Positions 1 through 6,470 of a stretch of 8,484 bases of DNA are shown piece after piece. Position 1 is the first letter of the stretch. Every line of letters begins with the position of its first letter. The notes beneath the pieces were generated by a model that searched no databases, had not been told where the DNA came from, and worked only from the letters and a program-made list of their open reading frames with translations. The stretch is taken from positions 1-8,484 of the forward strand of contig JAHWJO010000180.1 in NCBI GenBank assembly GCA_019348365.1, given 5' to 3'. The position numbers and the translations under genes were made by a program. The DNA comes from Armatimonadota bacterium (GTDB lineage: Bacteria > Armatimonadota > DTGP01 > JAHWJO01).

Positions 1-714
1 CAGGGTCTCCCCTTCCTTCAGCTCGGTCGTGTTCAGGTCGCGGTTGTAGGCGTCGCCGTCAGCGACCTCCCGCGTCTCCACCGACACCCGCGTATGGGTG
101 ACCGGCTCGGAGATGTGCCGCGTTTCGGTCTCCACGTTCTTGTGGACCGTGAGGTACCCGGCCCGCCGTCGCTCCTTGCGGACCTCCGCCGTCTCTTCCG
201 TGACGGGTACGCGGAACTCGTCCACCGTGTCGGCCACGCGCTTCTCGCCGACGACGGCATCCACATCCGTGTCCGCCACATCCCGCTCGTTCCAGTAGAC
301 GTAGTAGGCGTTGAAATCGCTGTCGCCTTCCCGGTACTCCGGCGCGTTTTCAAAATCCGCTTTCGTGAACGGGCCGAAGGCCTTCTCATCTTCATGATCG
401 AACTGGATCATCCGCAGCGGGATGACGTACTTCTTGCCGGAGAACCATCCGCCCGTTTCCACGATGGCGAACAGGGCTTTGCCCTCGGACGGGCTTGCGA
501 GCAGGCTGTTGATGCTGCCGATCTCCTCGCCGTCACGCCCGACCACGGCGAAGCCGCGCGGGTCCGTTTCATCCTCGGCGACCTTGTAGTTGTCAAGCTC
601 GTCCAGGCGTTGCAGGTCCGACGGGATCCGGGTGTAATCGTAGTCCCGGTCGTAGACCTCATTCTCCCGGTCATAAGTAGAACGCGGGAGGGTGTTCGGA
701 TTGGTGTTTCTCAT
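1..714 (-). CDS. PRC-barrel and DUF2382 (YsnF-like) stress protein, 3' end cut by window
   Basis: This minus-strand frame is open from an ATG at 714-712 to the left edge, giving 238 residues with no stop, so the gene continues outside the window. A strong Shine-Dalgarno GGAGGG lies at 727-722, 7 nt before the ATG, and fixes the start. Residues about 36-118 look like a PRC-barrel: FAVVGRDGEEIGSINSLLA is followed by LFAIVETGGW and KKYVIPL. From about residue 168 the VPVTEE, AEVRKERRRAGYLTVHKNVE and EPVTHTRVSVE pattern is that of DUF2382, the domain found in YsnF-type general stress proteins. No signal peptide or membrane segment is visible, so it is probably cytoplasmic. The PRC/DUF2382 pairing is a known architecture, often linked to desiccation, radiation or general stress, but its biochemical role is unknown. 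The family call is firm; the stress role is inferred from the family. The gene stands alone on its strand with no partner visible. Confidence 0.88.
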   Translation of the reverse strand, partial: MRNTNPNTLPRSTYDRENEVYDRDYDYTRIPSDLQRLDELDNYKVAEDETDPRGFAVVGRDGEEIGSINSLLASPSEGKALFAIVETGGWFSGKKYVIPLRMIQFDHEDEKAFGPFTKADFENAPEYREGDSDFNAYYVYWNERDVADTDVDAVVGEKRVADTVDEFRVPVTEETAEVRKERRRAGYLTVHKNVETETRHISEPVTHTRVSVETREVADGDAYNRDLNTTELKEGETL

Positions 715-721
715 AGTTAAT

Positions 722-727
722 CCCTCC
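722..727 (-). promoter_or_regulatory. Ribosome binding site of the PRC/DUF2382 gene
   Basis: GGAGGG on the minus strand, 7 nt upstream of the ATG at 714-712. It is an optimal spacing and decides the start codon of the left-edge gene. Confidence 0.8.
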
Positions 728-1320
728 ACAGATACATGGGGAACAAGAAAAAGCCTTGCTCCGAAGGTGTCTGTAACGACAGTTGCAATTCGTTTTCAGA
801 GCTCCTTCTATCCCCTCGCCCGCTAAGTCCGTGCGGAAGAAAAGCGGATAAGATCATGTTTCCACCCGGCGGCGGACTAGATAGGAGCCGTTTGTGCCAT
901 AAGAGTCTTCCCGCCATTGCAGATTCATACACGTATTAGGTGCTCCGCGTCCTGACCATGCACCGGAACCCCTCTTTATGGGGGAGACACCGACGACCCC
1001 TTCGGTTTGGCGGGGGGTGGCAATGGGCAAAGTACAACTACAATCCCTCCTGATGTGATATCACTTCTTCTGCCGGTCCTCATTTACATTTGCTACATTT
1101 GGATCTGCAGGAGAGGGTCGCAGGAGGGGCTAAGAGGTTGGATTTCTATTCGGAGGTCACGGGTTATCTCAGAATGTCGGATGATGCCTGTTCCGATTGG
1201 ATCCGAGGGACGTTACCTGCAGGTAGCGGTATGATTTCACGATTTCGTTGATTCGGATCCTTCGACCTTCAATGAGAAACAGTAGATGAATCGATTCAGA
1301 TGCAGCGAAAGGAGAACATT
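728..1320. other. Intergenic stretch without a convincing gene
   Basis: About 590 bp lie between the start of the minus-strand PRC/DUF2382 gene and the start of the plus-strand OB-fold gene, so both promoters should be here. I could not pick out a good -35/-10 pair for either gene. Local inverted repeats include GGTGC/GCACC (about 940-965) and ACCCC/GGGGT (about 997-1019), too short to name. One open frame at 1007-1234 starts with TTG, has no ribosome binding site, and would encode 75 residues with one hydrophobic stretch (LLLPVLIYICYIWIC). I do not regard it as a gene. The composition is visibly less GC-rich than the neighbouring coding DNA. No tRNA T-loop or rRNA motif was seen. Confidence 0.5.
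1308..1314 (+). promoter_or_regulatory. Ribosome binding site deciding the start of the OB-fold gene
   Basis: AAAGGAG lies 6 nt before the ATG at 1321. It sits inside the reading frame that opens at an earlier ATG (1300), so the earlier start would place the ribosome binding site within the gene. The 1321 start is therefore preferred. Confidence 0.75.
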
Positions 1321-1869
1321 ATGCCTGCTGTGGACATCGAACGCAAAGAATCGACGGGAGTGCCGGGATGGGTCTGGATCATCGTTGGCCTGCTCGTACT
1401 GGGCCTGCTCGCATGGCTCCTCACTGCCCAACCGTGGCGTGCGGGGGACGCGAACGTGCCCGCCGTGGGTCAGGTCATTCCGGGGGTGGATAACACCGAA
1501 GGCACGACCGCTACGACCGCCGGTACAGCAGGAGCGGGTGAGGGGGCTTGGTTCCCCGTCGCCGCCATTCGGGCCAACCCCGACGCTCACTTCGGACAGA
1601 CCATTACCGGCGTCGTGACCGTCTCGGAAGTGGCCGCGCCCGGCGGCTTCTGGAGCGACATCAATGGCGAAAAGATGTTCTTCGTGGCGGAAGGCGCCGC
1701 TCCGAATCTCACGGCTGGCCAGCGCGTGAGCGTAACGGGGACGGTGCGGGATCCTCAACAGATGGAACAGGTCCCGTCGGTCATGCAGATGCCGGAGGAG
1801 ACGCGCCGCTACATTCAGAACGAGAAGGCGTTCGTTCAGGCTTCAAAGATCGATGTTCTGGAGTCGTAA
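1321..1869 (+). CDS. Membrane-anchored OB-fold-like protein of unknown function
   Basis: A 182-residue protein. Residues 1-14 are short and polar, and residues about 15-36 (VPGWVWIIVGLLVLGLLAWL) form one transmembrane helix. Residues 37-76 are a low-complexity Gly/Ala/Thr linker. The remainder, about 77-180, looks like a small beta-barrel: GQTITGVVTVSEV, then FWSDINGEKMFFVAE, then LTAGQRVSVTGTVRD. This resembles the bacterial OB-fold pattern, in which a strand carrying G-x-V-T-G-V-V and a later V-x-V-T-G-x-V flank a small-molecule or oligonucleotide face. The expected topology is an N-terminal anchor with the barrel outside the membrane. I cannot assign a ligand and no catalytic residues are evident. 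The gene is monocistronic: it has its own ribosome binding site and ends just before a strong terminator. The domain call rests on pattern recognition only, and an unrelated small beta domain is possible. Confidence 0.8.
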   Translation: MPAVDIERKESTGVPGWVWIIVGLLVLGLLAWLLTAQPWRAGDANVPAVGQVIPGVDNTEGTTATTAGTAGAGEGAWFPVAAIRANPDAHFGQTITGVVTVSEVAAPGGFWSDINGEKMFFVAEGAAPNLTAGQRVSVTGTVRDPQQMEQVPSVMQMPEETRRYIQNEKAFVQASKIDVLES

Positions 1870-1878
1870 GAGTCGTAA
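1861..1878 (+). repeat. 9-bp tandem duplication over a stop codon
   Basis: The 9-mer GAGTCGTAA occurs twice in a row. The first copy holds the last two codons and the stop of the OB-fold gene. The second copy supplies the same in-frame reading (Glu-Ser-stop) immediately after, giving a back-up stop. Confidence 0.85.
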
Positions 1879-1926
1879 GCTTACGGCCAGAAATCATCCG
1901 TCTCCGACTGAACGAAAAGGCGGAAT

Positions 1927-1966
1927 CAAACAGCCGATCCCCTCAACAGGATCGGCTGTTTGTTTG
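1927..1966 (+). terminator. Rho-independent terminator of the OB-fold gene
   Basis: A perfect 14-bp inverted repeat has arms at 1927-1940 and 1949-1962 and an 8-nt loop (CCTCAACA). It is followed by TTTGTATC and starts 58 bp after the stop codon. The stem is GC-rich in its upper part. The T-tract is short but the stem is long and perfect, so efficient termination on the plus strand is likely. The nearest gene to the right is on the other strand and has another 500 bp between it and this site. Confidence 0.88.
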
Positions 1967-1994
1967 TATCACTTACCCGGGATCGTCCCAGAGG

Positions 1995-2240
1995 CAGGAC
2001 CATGATTTCCGGGCAAAAAGAAACCCCGCGTGAACCGTGTGGTGGGTCGTGTTGAACCCGTAAAACACGGGCGGGTACCGAGCCTAAGCTTCGCGATTCC
2101 CGGCTCCAAAGGAAAACCGGGCTGCCACTCGGCATCGGACTTCGGCCCCCTAGGAGTATGAGTGAAGGCTCAAAACTCCCCAGGACCATCACGTGAACCG
2201 CAGGGTCACTCTTTTGAATTCGGATCGGTTCGACCCGAAG
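1995..2240. ncRNA. Candidate structured RNA or repeat-rich element, strand unknown
   Basis: This stretch has no credible reading frame but carries many nested inverted repeats. CGTGTT 2048-2053 pairs with AACACG 2064-2069. CCGAG 2078-2082 pairs with CTCGG 2128-2132 and encloses CCCGG 2099-2103 / CCGGG 2117-2121. CCT 2149-2151 plus GGAGT 2153-2157 pair with ACTCC 2175-2179 plus AGG 2182-2184, with an inner TGAG 2159-2162 / CTCA 2169-2172. Two 9-mers recur in the same order at both ends: CAGGACCAT at 1995 and 2181, and CGTGAACCG at 2029 and 2192. Several alternative pairings compete, for example CCGTGT 2035-2040 with ACACGG 2065-2070. I checked by eye for tmRNA, RNase P RNA, SRP RNA, 6S RNA and common riboswitch consensus motifs and recognised none. 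No plus-strand gene follows, so a cis-riboswitch in that direction is unlikely. A free-standing RNA or a decayed repeat remain possible. Confidence 0.35.
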
Positions 2241-2250
2241 AAATCGGATA

Positions 2251-2340
2251 CCCTATCTTACCACATCTCCTCCCCCTGTCAATCCTTTTTTCCCTCCCTG
2301 CCCCTATTCTCCACTGCCAATTCTCTGCCTGTCACTCCCC
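2251..2340. other. Strand-asymmetric pyrimidine tract
   Basis: By hand count 74 of these 90 plus-strand bases are C or T (82%), with only 5 G, in an otherwise G-rich genome. It includes a run of six or more T at about 2285-2291. It sits between the structured stretch at 1995-2240 and the 3' end of the minus-strand peptidase. It codes for nothing recognisable. On the minus strand it would be a purine-rich region in the 3' UTR of the peptidase transcript. Confidence 0.7.
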
Positions 2341-2473
2341 ATTCCCGACCCGATTCCCCCGGTTCCATCGGTATCGAACTGCGGGTGTATAGGTTTAGCG
2401 TTGTAAACTATGGCCGTCCGCCATACGTCTAATCCTGTCCAAGTTTTTGCCGAAAAGCTGAACTTCTGAACCG

Positions 2474-4429
2474 TTATCGCCCCGATTCATTCAACAAATA
2501 CTCCTGAATGAACTGCACCGTGGCGTAGAACTGGTAATCCGCATTCTTCTTTTTGGCGAACCCGTGACCCTCGTCCCTCGCCATCAGGTACCAGACCGGC
2601 GTCCCGACCCGCTTCAGCGTTTCCACCATCTGCTCGGCTTCGCTCAGGGGCACGCGGGGGTCGTTCGCGCCCTGGATGACGAAGAGCGGTTTCGTGATCT
2701 TCTCGGCGTGGTTCAGCGGCGCGATCCGGTCCAGGAACGCCCGCATCTTGGGGTCGCGCTCGTCGCCGTACTCCGCCCGGCGGAGGTCCCTGCGGTAATC
2801 TTCGGTATTTTGCAGGAACGTCGCCAGATGGCTCATCCCCACGATGTCCACGGCGCACCGGATGCGGTCGCTGTAGCGCGTCGCCACCGCGAGAGTCATG
2901 TGCCCGCCGTAGCTCCCGCCCATCACCATGATCCGCTCGGCGTCGAGGTCGGGCCGCTTCCGGATCCAGTCGAGCAGCGTTTCGATGTCCCGATAGGAAT
3001 CTTCCCGTAAAAAGCCGTTATCGAGGGTGAGGAAGGTCTTGCCGTACCCGGAGGAGCCGCGCACGTTCGGGTAGAGGATCGCCACGCCCAGCTCGTTCAG
3101 CAGGTAGTTGTTCCGCCCGAGGTAGGTGGGGCGGAACTGCGACTCCGGCCCGCCGTGGATGTAGACGATGACGGGCCGCTTCCCCGCGAACCGCTCCGGC
3201 GGGCGGTAAAAGAACCCGGAGATCATACGCCTGTCGAAGCTCTCCCACTGCACCCGCTCCGGCTCCACGAACCCCGACGTGTTGAGCCCGCCCGTCTCGC
3301 TCCGGGTCCAGCGCTCCACCTTCCCCGTCTTCGCGTCGAGGGAGTACACGTCGGTGGGGCTTTTCGCGGAGGTGAGATGGAACCCCAGGTCCCGGCTGTT
3401 CTTGTGCCAGAGGACGCCGGAGACGCTCCCTTCCGGCAGCTTCGGGAGGCGCTTCTCCCGCCGGGTCGCCGCGTTCATGAGATGGAGCGCCCCAACCCCG
3501 TCCTCGTTCGTCACGAACGCGAGGGTCCGGCCATCCTCTGAGAGATCGAAATCCTCCACGTCCCACGGAATATGGGCGGTCAGGTACGTGTGCGCGCCCG
3601 TCTCCAGGTCCATGTACGCGAGCCGACGGAACTCGGAGTCCCGGTCCGTCGTGACGACGATCCGCTTCCCGTCCGGGTGGAACTGCCCGCCCCCGTAAGC
3701 GATTTTCTCCGGCCCGCCTTTCGGGGTGAGCAGGGTCTTCTCGCCCGTCTCGGAATCCATCAGCCAGAGATAGCTTTCGTTGATCGAGAGGTACTCCCGA
3801 ACGAGGAGCCGCCGGTCGTCCGGAGACCAGTCGAGGGCCGCCCACCCGCCGCCTTCCAATGCGGCCAGCATCCGGTCCGTCTCCGGCCGGGCGGGGTCCA
3901 CCACGTAAATGTCGAGGTCCTTCCCGTTCCGCCGGGTGGAGGTGTAGGCTCGCCGGTCTCCCTGACGGGACCAGACTCCGGGGCTGTTCTTCGAGGTCCC
4001 GTCGGTGAGGAGGGTGACGGCCCCCGTGTCGAAATCGTAGCGGTAGTTCTGGTTGAACTCGTTGCCGCCGACGCCCTTGTTGAAGACGAAGTACTCCCCG
4101 TGCTTCGGCTGGTAGGAGCCCCCGCCGGCCACGTCGCGGAAGAAGGTGATCTGTCGCCGCGCCCCGCCGGGGGCGGTGACCCGATGGATCTGCACCGTCT
4201 CCCCGAAGCGCGTCCCGATCAGCATCTCCCGCCGGGTGGGGTGCCAGCTCCGCAGCCCCGCCGTGCGGAACTCGGTGTAGCGCCCCACGGTTTCCGCCAG
4301 CGACGCGGGGATCGGAGGGATGCCCTCGGTCACGAGGTTTTCCCCCGGCGCGATCACGTCTTCGGATCGCGCCGGAACGGTCATGGCGGTAACCAGCAGC
4401 ACCATGAAGATCAACAATAAAGATGACAT
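2474..4429 (-). CDS. Secreted S9 family prolyl oligopeptidase-type serine peptidase
   Basis: A 651-residue serine peptidase likely to cleave peptides outside the cytoplasm. Residues 1-22 form a signal peptide: a hydrophobic LLLIFMVLLVTAMT core, then VPARSE. Residues about 50-370 are a beta-propeller of the TolB/WD40-like kind, with recurring blade ends such as WSRQGDRRAYTS, WSPDDRRLLV, FHPDGKRIVV and LSEDGRTLAF. Residues about 400-651 are the alpha/beta-hydrolase domain. HGG at 425-427 provides the oxyanion region. The nucleophile elbow GGSYGG places Ser at 506, with Asp590 in GANDPRVPL and His622 in DEGHGF completing the triad. All catalytic residues are present and the length is normal for the family. 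The ATG at 4429 is preceded by GGGGAGG with about 10 nt spacing and gives a clean signal peptide. The gene is divergent from the sigma factor gene, with 132 bp between them. The substrate is unknown; dipeptidyl or acylaminoacyl peptidase activity is typical of such proteins. Confidence 0.95.
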   Translation of the reverse strand: MSSLLLIFMVLLVTAMTVPARSEDVIAPGENLVTEGIPPIPASLAETVGRYTEFRTAGLRSWHPTRREMLIGTRFGETVQIHRVTAPGGARRQITFFRDVAGGGSYQPKHGEYFVFNKGVGGNEFNQNYRYDFDTGAVTLLTDGTSKNSPGVWSRQGDRRAYTSTRRNGKDLDIYVVDPARPETDRMLAALEGGGWAALDWSPDDRRLLVREYLSINESYLWLMDSETGEKTLLTPKGGPEKIAYGGGQFHPDGKRIVVTTDRDSEFRRLAYMDLETGAHTYLTAHIPWDVEDFDLSEDGRTLAFVTNEDGVGALHLMNAATRREKRLPKLPEGSVSGVLWHKNSRDLGFHLTSAKSPTDVYSLDAKTGKVERWTRSETGGLNTSGFVEPERVQWESFDRRMISGFFYRPPERFAGKRPVIVYIHGGPESQFRPTYLGRNNYLLNELGVAILYPNVRGSSGYGKTFLTLDNGFLREDSYRDIETLLDWIRKRPDLDAERIMVMGGSYGGHMTLAVATRYSDRIRCAVDIVGMSHLATFLQNTEDYRRDLRRAEYGDERDPKMRAFLDRIAPLNHAEKITKPLFVIQGANDPRVPLSEAEQMVETLKRVGTPVWYLMARDEGHGFAKKKNADYQFYATVQFIQEYLLNESGR

Positions 4430-4458
4430 GAGACATCGGCCTCCCCTGTTTTTCGCTC

Positions 4459-4464
4459 ATTGTA
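4459..4464 (-). promoter_or_regulatory. Possible -10 box for the S9 peptidase
   Basis: TACAAT on the minus strand, one base from the TATAAT consensus, lies about 30 nt before the peptidase start codon and just ahead of its GGGGAGG ribosome binding site (4446-4440). The matching -35 is poor (TTCCAA at 18-bp spacing). It is a weak candidate, but the only one I see in the divergent region. Confidence 0.3.
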
Positions 4465-4561
4465 CGAAAACTGACATGAAGATTGGAAAACCGAGTCTAA
4501 GAGGGTGGAAGGACGAGAAGAAGCCCATGCTCCCTCGATCAGCTTCCGGAAATGAGACGCG

Positions 4562-5140
4562 GTGAACAGTAAGCAAGCCAACCTGAACCCCCCGGCGGAC
4601 CGGGAGCGGCTCCAACGGGCGCGGGACGGAGACCCCGACGCCCTTGAAGCGCTGCTGGAGCCGTACTGGGGCACGCTCTACCGCCTCGCGTATCGCGTGA
4701 TGGGGAATGCCGACGATGCCGAAGACCTCGCGCAGGAGACCGTCGTGCGGATCCTCCAGCGGCTGCCCGCCTTCCGGGGCGAGGCCGATTTCGGGACGTG
4801 GGTCTACCGTATCGGGCTGAACACCTGCCTCACCGCCCGCAGGAGGCGCCGGGAGACCGCGAATCTACGGGAGGCGGATAATACTCCCGATCCCGCCCCC
4901 GGCCCGGAAGCGACGGCCCTCTCGCGCGAAGCCTTGGGACGCGCCCGCGAGGAGATCAATCGGCTGCGCCCGGCCTACCGGGAGGCGGTGCTGCTCCGCC
5001 TCGCCGGAGACCTGTCGTACGAGGAGATCGCCGGAATCCTTCAGGTGTCGGTCAACACGGTGCGGCTGCGCGTGAGCCGGGGGATGAACCGCCTCCGGCA
5101 GCGCCTGAAGCCCTGGATGGACGGGGAGTTGCGAGGATGA
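4562..5140 (+). CDS. ECF (RpoE-like, sigma-70 family) RNA polymerase sigma factor
   Basis: A 192-residue group 4 sigma factor that would direct RNA polymerase to extracytoplasmic-stress promoters. Sigma region 2 spans about residues 27-98, with the hallmark DDAEDLAQETVVRILQRLPAF and FGTWVYRIGLNTC. Sigma region 4 spans about residues 131-183, with LRPAYREAVLLRLAGDLSYEEIAGIL and the recognition helix SVNTVRLRVSRG. An acidic, Pro-rich linker of about 30 residues joins them. The start is GTG at 4562: an in-frame TGA at 4553-4555 leaves no earlier option. Its ribosome binding site is weak (GGAAA about 9 nt upstream), suggesting low translation. The stop TGA at 5138-5140 overlaps the ATG of the anti-sigma gene (ATGA, 4 bp), so the two are translationally coupled, the usual layout for an ECF unit. 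No autoregulatory GGAAC-type promoter was clear in the 132-bp upstream gap. Confidence 0.95.
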   Translation: MNSKQANLNPPADRERLQRARDGDPDALEALLEPYWGTLYRLAYRVMGNADDAEDLAQETVVRILQRLPAFRGEADFGTWVYRIGLNTCLTARRRRRETANLREADNTPDPAPGPEATALSREALGRAREEINRLRPAYREAVLLRLAGDLSYEEIAGILQVSVNTVRLRVSRGMNRLRQRLKPWMDGELRG

Positions 5141-6120
5141 AGCTATTTAAGAAGAAACACGAATCGCCGGACACCCTCTACGCCTATAGCGAAGGCATGC
5201 TGGAGCCGCATGAGGTCGGACGGGTGGAAGAGCATCTCGCCCGCTGCCCGGCCTGTGCGGAGCAGGTCCGGGAATTCCGTGCCCTTCAGACTCTCGTAGA
5301 TGCACCCGTCCCCGATCCTCCTCCTTTAAGAGCGATCATCGCGGGCGCGTTGCAACGGAATGAAATCCACCGAATCCCCTCGAAGCGCCGGCGATCCGGC
5401 GGAAAGGAGCACGAAATGTCACGCGAGGCCGTCATGCAAGTTACGGGGAGAACACAGAGTCCCCGCGCCTTCTGGAGAATCGCTGTTCCTCTGGCCGCCG
5501 CCCTCGGGTTGGGAGCGCTGGCGGGACTCTGGGTGACTCAGGGGAAAGACTCCTCCGCCGCCGATACCGCCTACGTTCATTACGAGCGAGCCCGGCAGGC
5601 TTACGAGGCCGGGCGGCGGGAGGAGGCCGTCCAGCTCGTCGAACGGGGGCTCCAGGGTCGCCTCCAACTATCGGGGGACCTCTCGGAGATGGAGCGGGAT
5701 CACAAAAAACTGGCGCTCCTGAGAGAGCTGGGACGGAATAACCGAGACTACGCGCTCGACCTGGCGAACAACGGCCGGAAGGCGGAGGCGCAGAAAGTGA
5801 ATGGGCTAACGCGCGGCGTGGCGAACCAGCTTCTGGATCAGGATAGAATCGTCTTCGGCCTGGTCGGCGTCGCGCTCCATCAACTCGCCGGGACGACCCA
5901 GGTGAAGCTCCTGGAAAGCGCGGGAGACGGCGTGGCGGCGCAGGCGGCGGAGGCCGAGTATCAGGCGAGACTGGCCCGGTACCGTTCAGAGGTCCGACCT
6001 AAAATCCAGGCCTTTACCCGCGACACCCCCGAAAACTCCGGTCCCTACGCCCGCTGGAAAGTCGCGTGGGACGAAGAGCGGCTGATGCGGGAGATCGAGA
6101 AGGTCTGGAGAACGGAGTAG
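5137..6120 (+). CDS. Zinc-finger anti-sigma factor with large extracytoplasmic helical domain
   Basis: A 327-residue single-pass membrane protein that probably binds and silences the sigma factor encoded just before it. Residues 1-60 carry a zinc-binding anti-sigma (ZAS) motif: HLARCPAC with His33, Cys37 and Cys40. Residues 61-110 are a basic, flexible link (SKRRRSGGK). Residues about 112-134 (FWRIAVPLAAALGLGALAGL) are the transmembrane helix. Residues 135-327 lie outside the membrane and are predicted helical, with TPR-like spacing such as YVHYERARQAYEAGRREEAV and DYALDLANNGRKAEAQKV. This C-terminal part is longer than in many ZAS anti-sigma factors and is probably the sensor or protein-binding part. 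The ATG overlaps the sigma stop by 4 bp, with GAGG right before it. The protein could equally be called a zf-HC2 domain protein; the anti-sigma role follows from the motif plus the gene order. Confidence 0.88.
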   Translation: MKLFKKKHESPDTLYAYSEGMLEPHEVGRVEEHLARCPACAEQVREFRALQTLVDAPVPDPPPLRAIIAGALQRNEIHRIPSKRRRSGGKEHEMSREAVMQVTGRTQSPRAFWRIAVPLAAALGLGALAGLWVTQGKDSSAADTAYVHYERARQAYEAGRREEAVQLVERGLQGRLQLSGDLSEMERDHKKLALLRELGRNNRDYALDLANNGRKAEAQKVNGLTRGVANQLLDQDRIVFGLVGVALHQLAGTTQVKLLESAGDGVAAQAAEAEYQARLARYRSEVRPKIQAFTRDTPENSGPYARWKVAWDEERLMREIEKVWRTE

Positions 6121-6140
6121 CATCGTTTCCTGGCCCCATG

Positions 6141-6194
6141 TGCAAGGGACTTTACCGCTGGGCGATGAAAGAGGGAGCGGTAAAGACTCTTGCA
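6141..6194 (+). terminator. Long imperfect hairpin after the anti-sigma gene
   Basis: Arms at 6141-6159 and 6176-6194 are inverted repeats of 19 bp with 2 mismatches and a 16-nt loop, beginning 20 bp after the anti-sigma stop codon. No T-tract follows, so it may end or stabilise the sigma/anti-sigma mRNA without being a classical terminator. It also lies just past the 3' end of the DUF6785 gene remnant on the other strand. Confidence 0.5.
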
Positions 6195-6216
6195 GGCGCT
6201 ATCTCTTCCCTGTACT

Positions 6217-6407
6217 TTATAACCCCCCGATGCCCGAGTCCACCGGCAGGTACAGGTCGAACGCGAGGTCGAGGACGGTGCGGATAAATCCGGCGGTGAA
6301 TTCTCCCACCACCAGCCCGAAGAAGAACGGCAGCGCCCGCCGGTAGCCGCTCAGTCCGCCGTATCGCAGGATCAGCACCTTGATCAGCCAGCTCACGAAC
6401 AACGGCA
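6217..6407 (-). pseudogene. 3' remnant of a second DUF6785-type membrane protein gene
   Basis: The minus strand reads 62 codons plus TAA that match exactly, at the protein level, the C-terminus of the gene at 7614-8484 (PLFVSWLIKV to the final DSGIGGL). Over 191 bp I count 8 base differences, all synonymous, including the last Leu codon (TTA here, CTG there). Similarity stops abruptly at 6407/7804: here the frame continues into unrelated DNA, there into the rest of the gene. The frame stays open upstream to 6642, but that extension overlaps the start of the cupin gene, has no ribosome binding site and resembles no protein part. It is therefore a truncated gene tail, not a functional gene. The silent-only differences mean the parent copy evolved under protein-level selection before it was broken. 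Confidence 0.85.
6217..6407. repeat. Direct repeat, left copy of the DUF6785 tail
   Basis: Left copy of a 191-bp direct repeat. The right copy is 7614-7804, offset 1397 bp, about 96% identical (8 differences by hand alignment). The two enclose the cupin-globin unit with its promoter and terminator. Confidence 0.88.
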
Positions 6408-6442
6408 CCGATTTCGTTGATGGGAAGCCCCGGGGTCCCGAT

Positions 6443-6470
6443 TTGGATTCCATTAAAATGAATCTATAAT
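6443..6470 (+). promoter_or_regulatory. Sigma-70-type promoter of the cupin-globin pair
   Basis: A perfect -10 box TATAAT is at 6465-6470 and a partial -35 box TTGGAT (3 of 6) at 6443-6448, with a 16-bp spacer. The region is markedly AT-rich against its surroundings. Transcription would start near 6477, giving a leader of about 107 nt before the cupin gene. This is a vegetative-type, not ECF-type, promoter, so direct control by the neighbouring ECF factor is not supported here. Confidence 0.6.

Noticed and set aside
94..720. 208-codon plus-strand open frame opposite the left-edge gene
   Set aside because: The minus strand encodes a recognisable PRC-barrel/DUF2382 protein with an ideal ribosome binding site; this frame is its antisense shadow.
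1007..1234. 75-codon plus-strand frame with one hydrophobic stretch
   Set aside because: It has a TTG start, no ribosome binding site, an Arg-rich random-looking tail and no neighbours that would explain it. It is kept only as a note in the intergenic entry.
1240..1252. 13-mer CGATTTCGTTGAT shared with 6409-6421, next to the edge of the DUF6785 remnant
   Set aside because: One shared 13-mer is about what chance gives in 8.5 kb, and the flanks do not match, so it is not evidence for an insertion site.
1926..2192. 88-codon minus-strand frame over the terminator and the structured stretch
   Set aside because: It runs through the perfect terminator hairpin, shows no domain pattern and has no ribosome binding site.
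2221..2240. T-loop-like GGTTCGACCC
   Set aside because: The flanking bases do not give a 5-bp T-stem, and no acceptor, D or anticodon arm can be drawn around it, so it is not a tRNA or tmRNA end.
3572..4420. 282-codon plus-strand open frame opposite the peptidase gene
   Set aside because: Antisense shadow of high-GC coding sequence with no recognisable domain and no convincing ribosome binding site.
3018..4460. 480-codon open frame on the minus strand, in a second frame of the peptidase gene
   Set aside because: It is an Arg/Gly/Pro-rich shadow of GC-rich coding DNA. The overlapping frame has a full S9 catalytic triad and a signal peptide, which leaves no room for this one.
4430..4561. ECF-type autoregulatory promoter upstream of the sigma gene
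   Set aside because: GGAAAAC at about 4484 looks like half of an ECF -35 box, but no matching -10 box lies at the expected 16-17 bp spacing.
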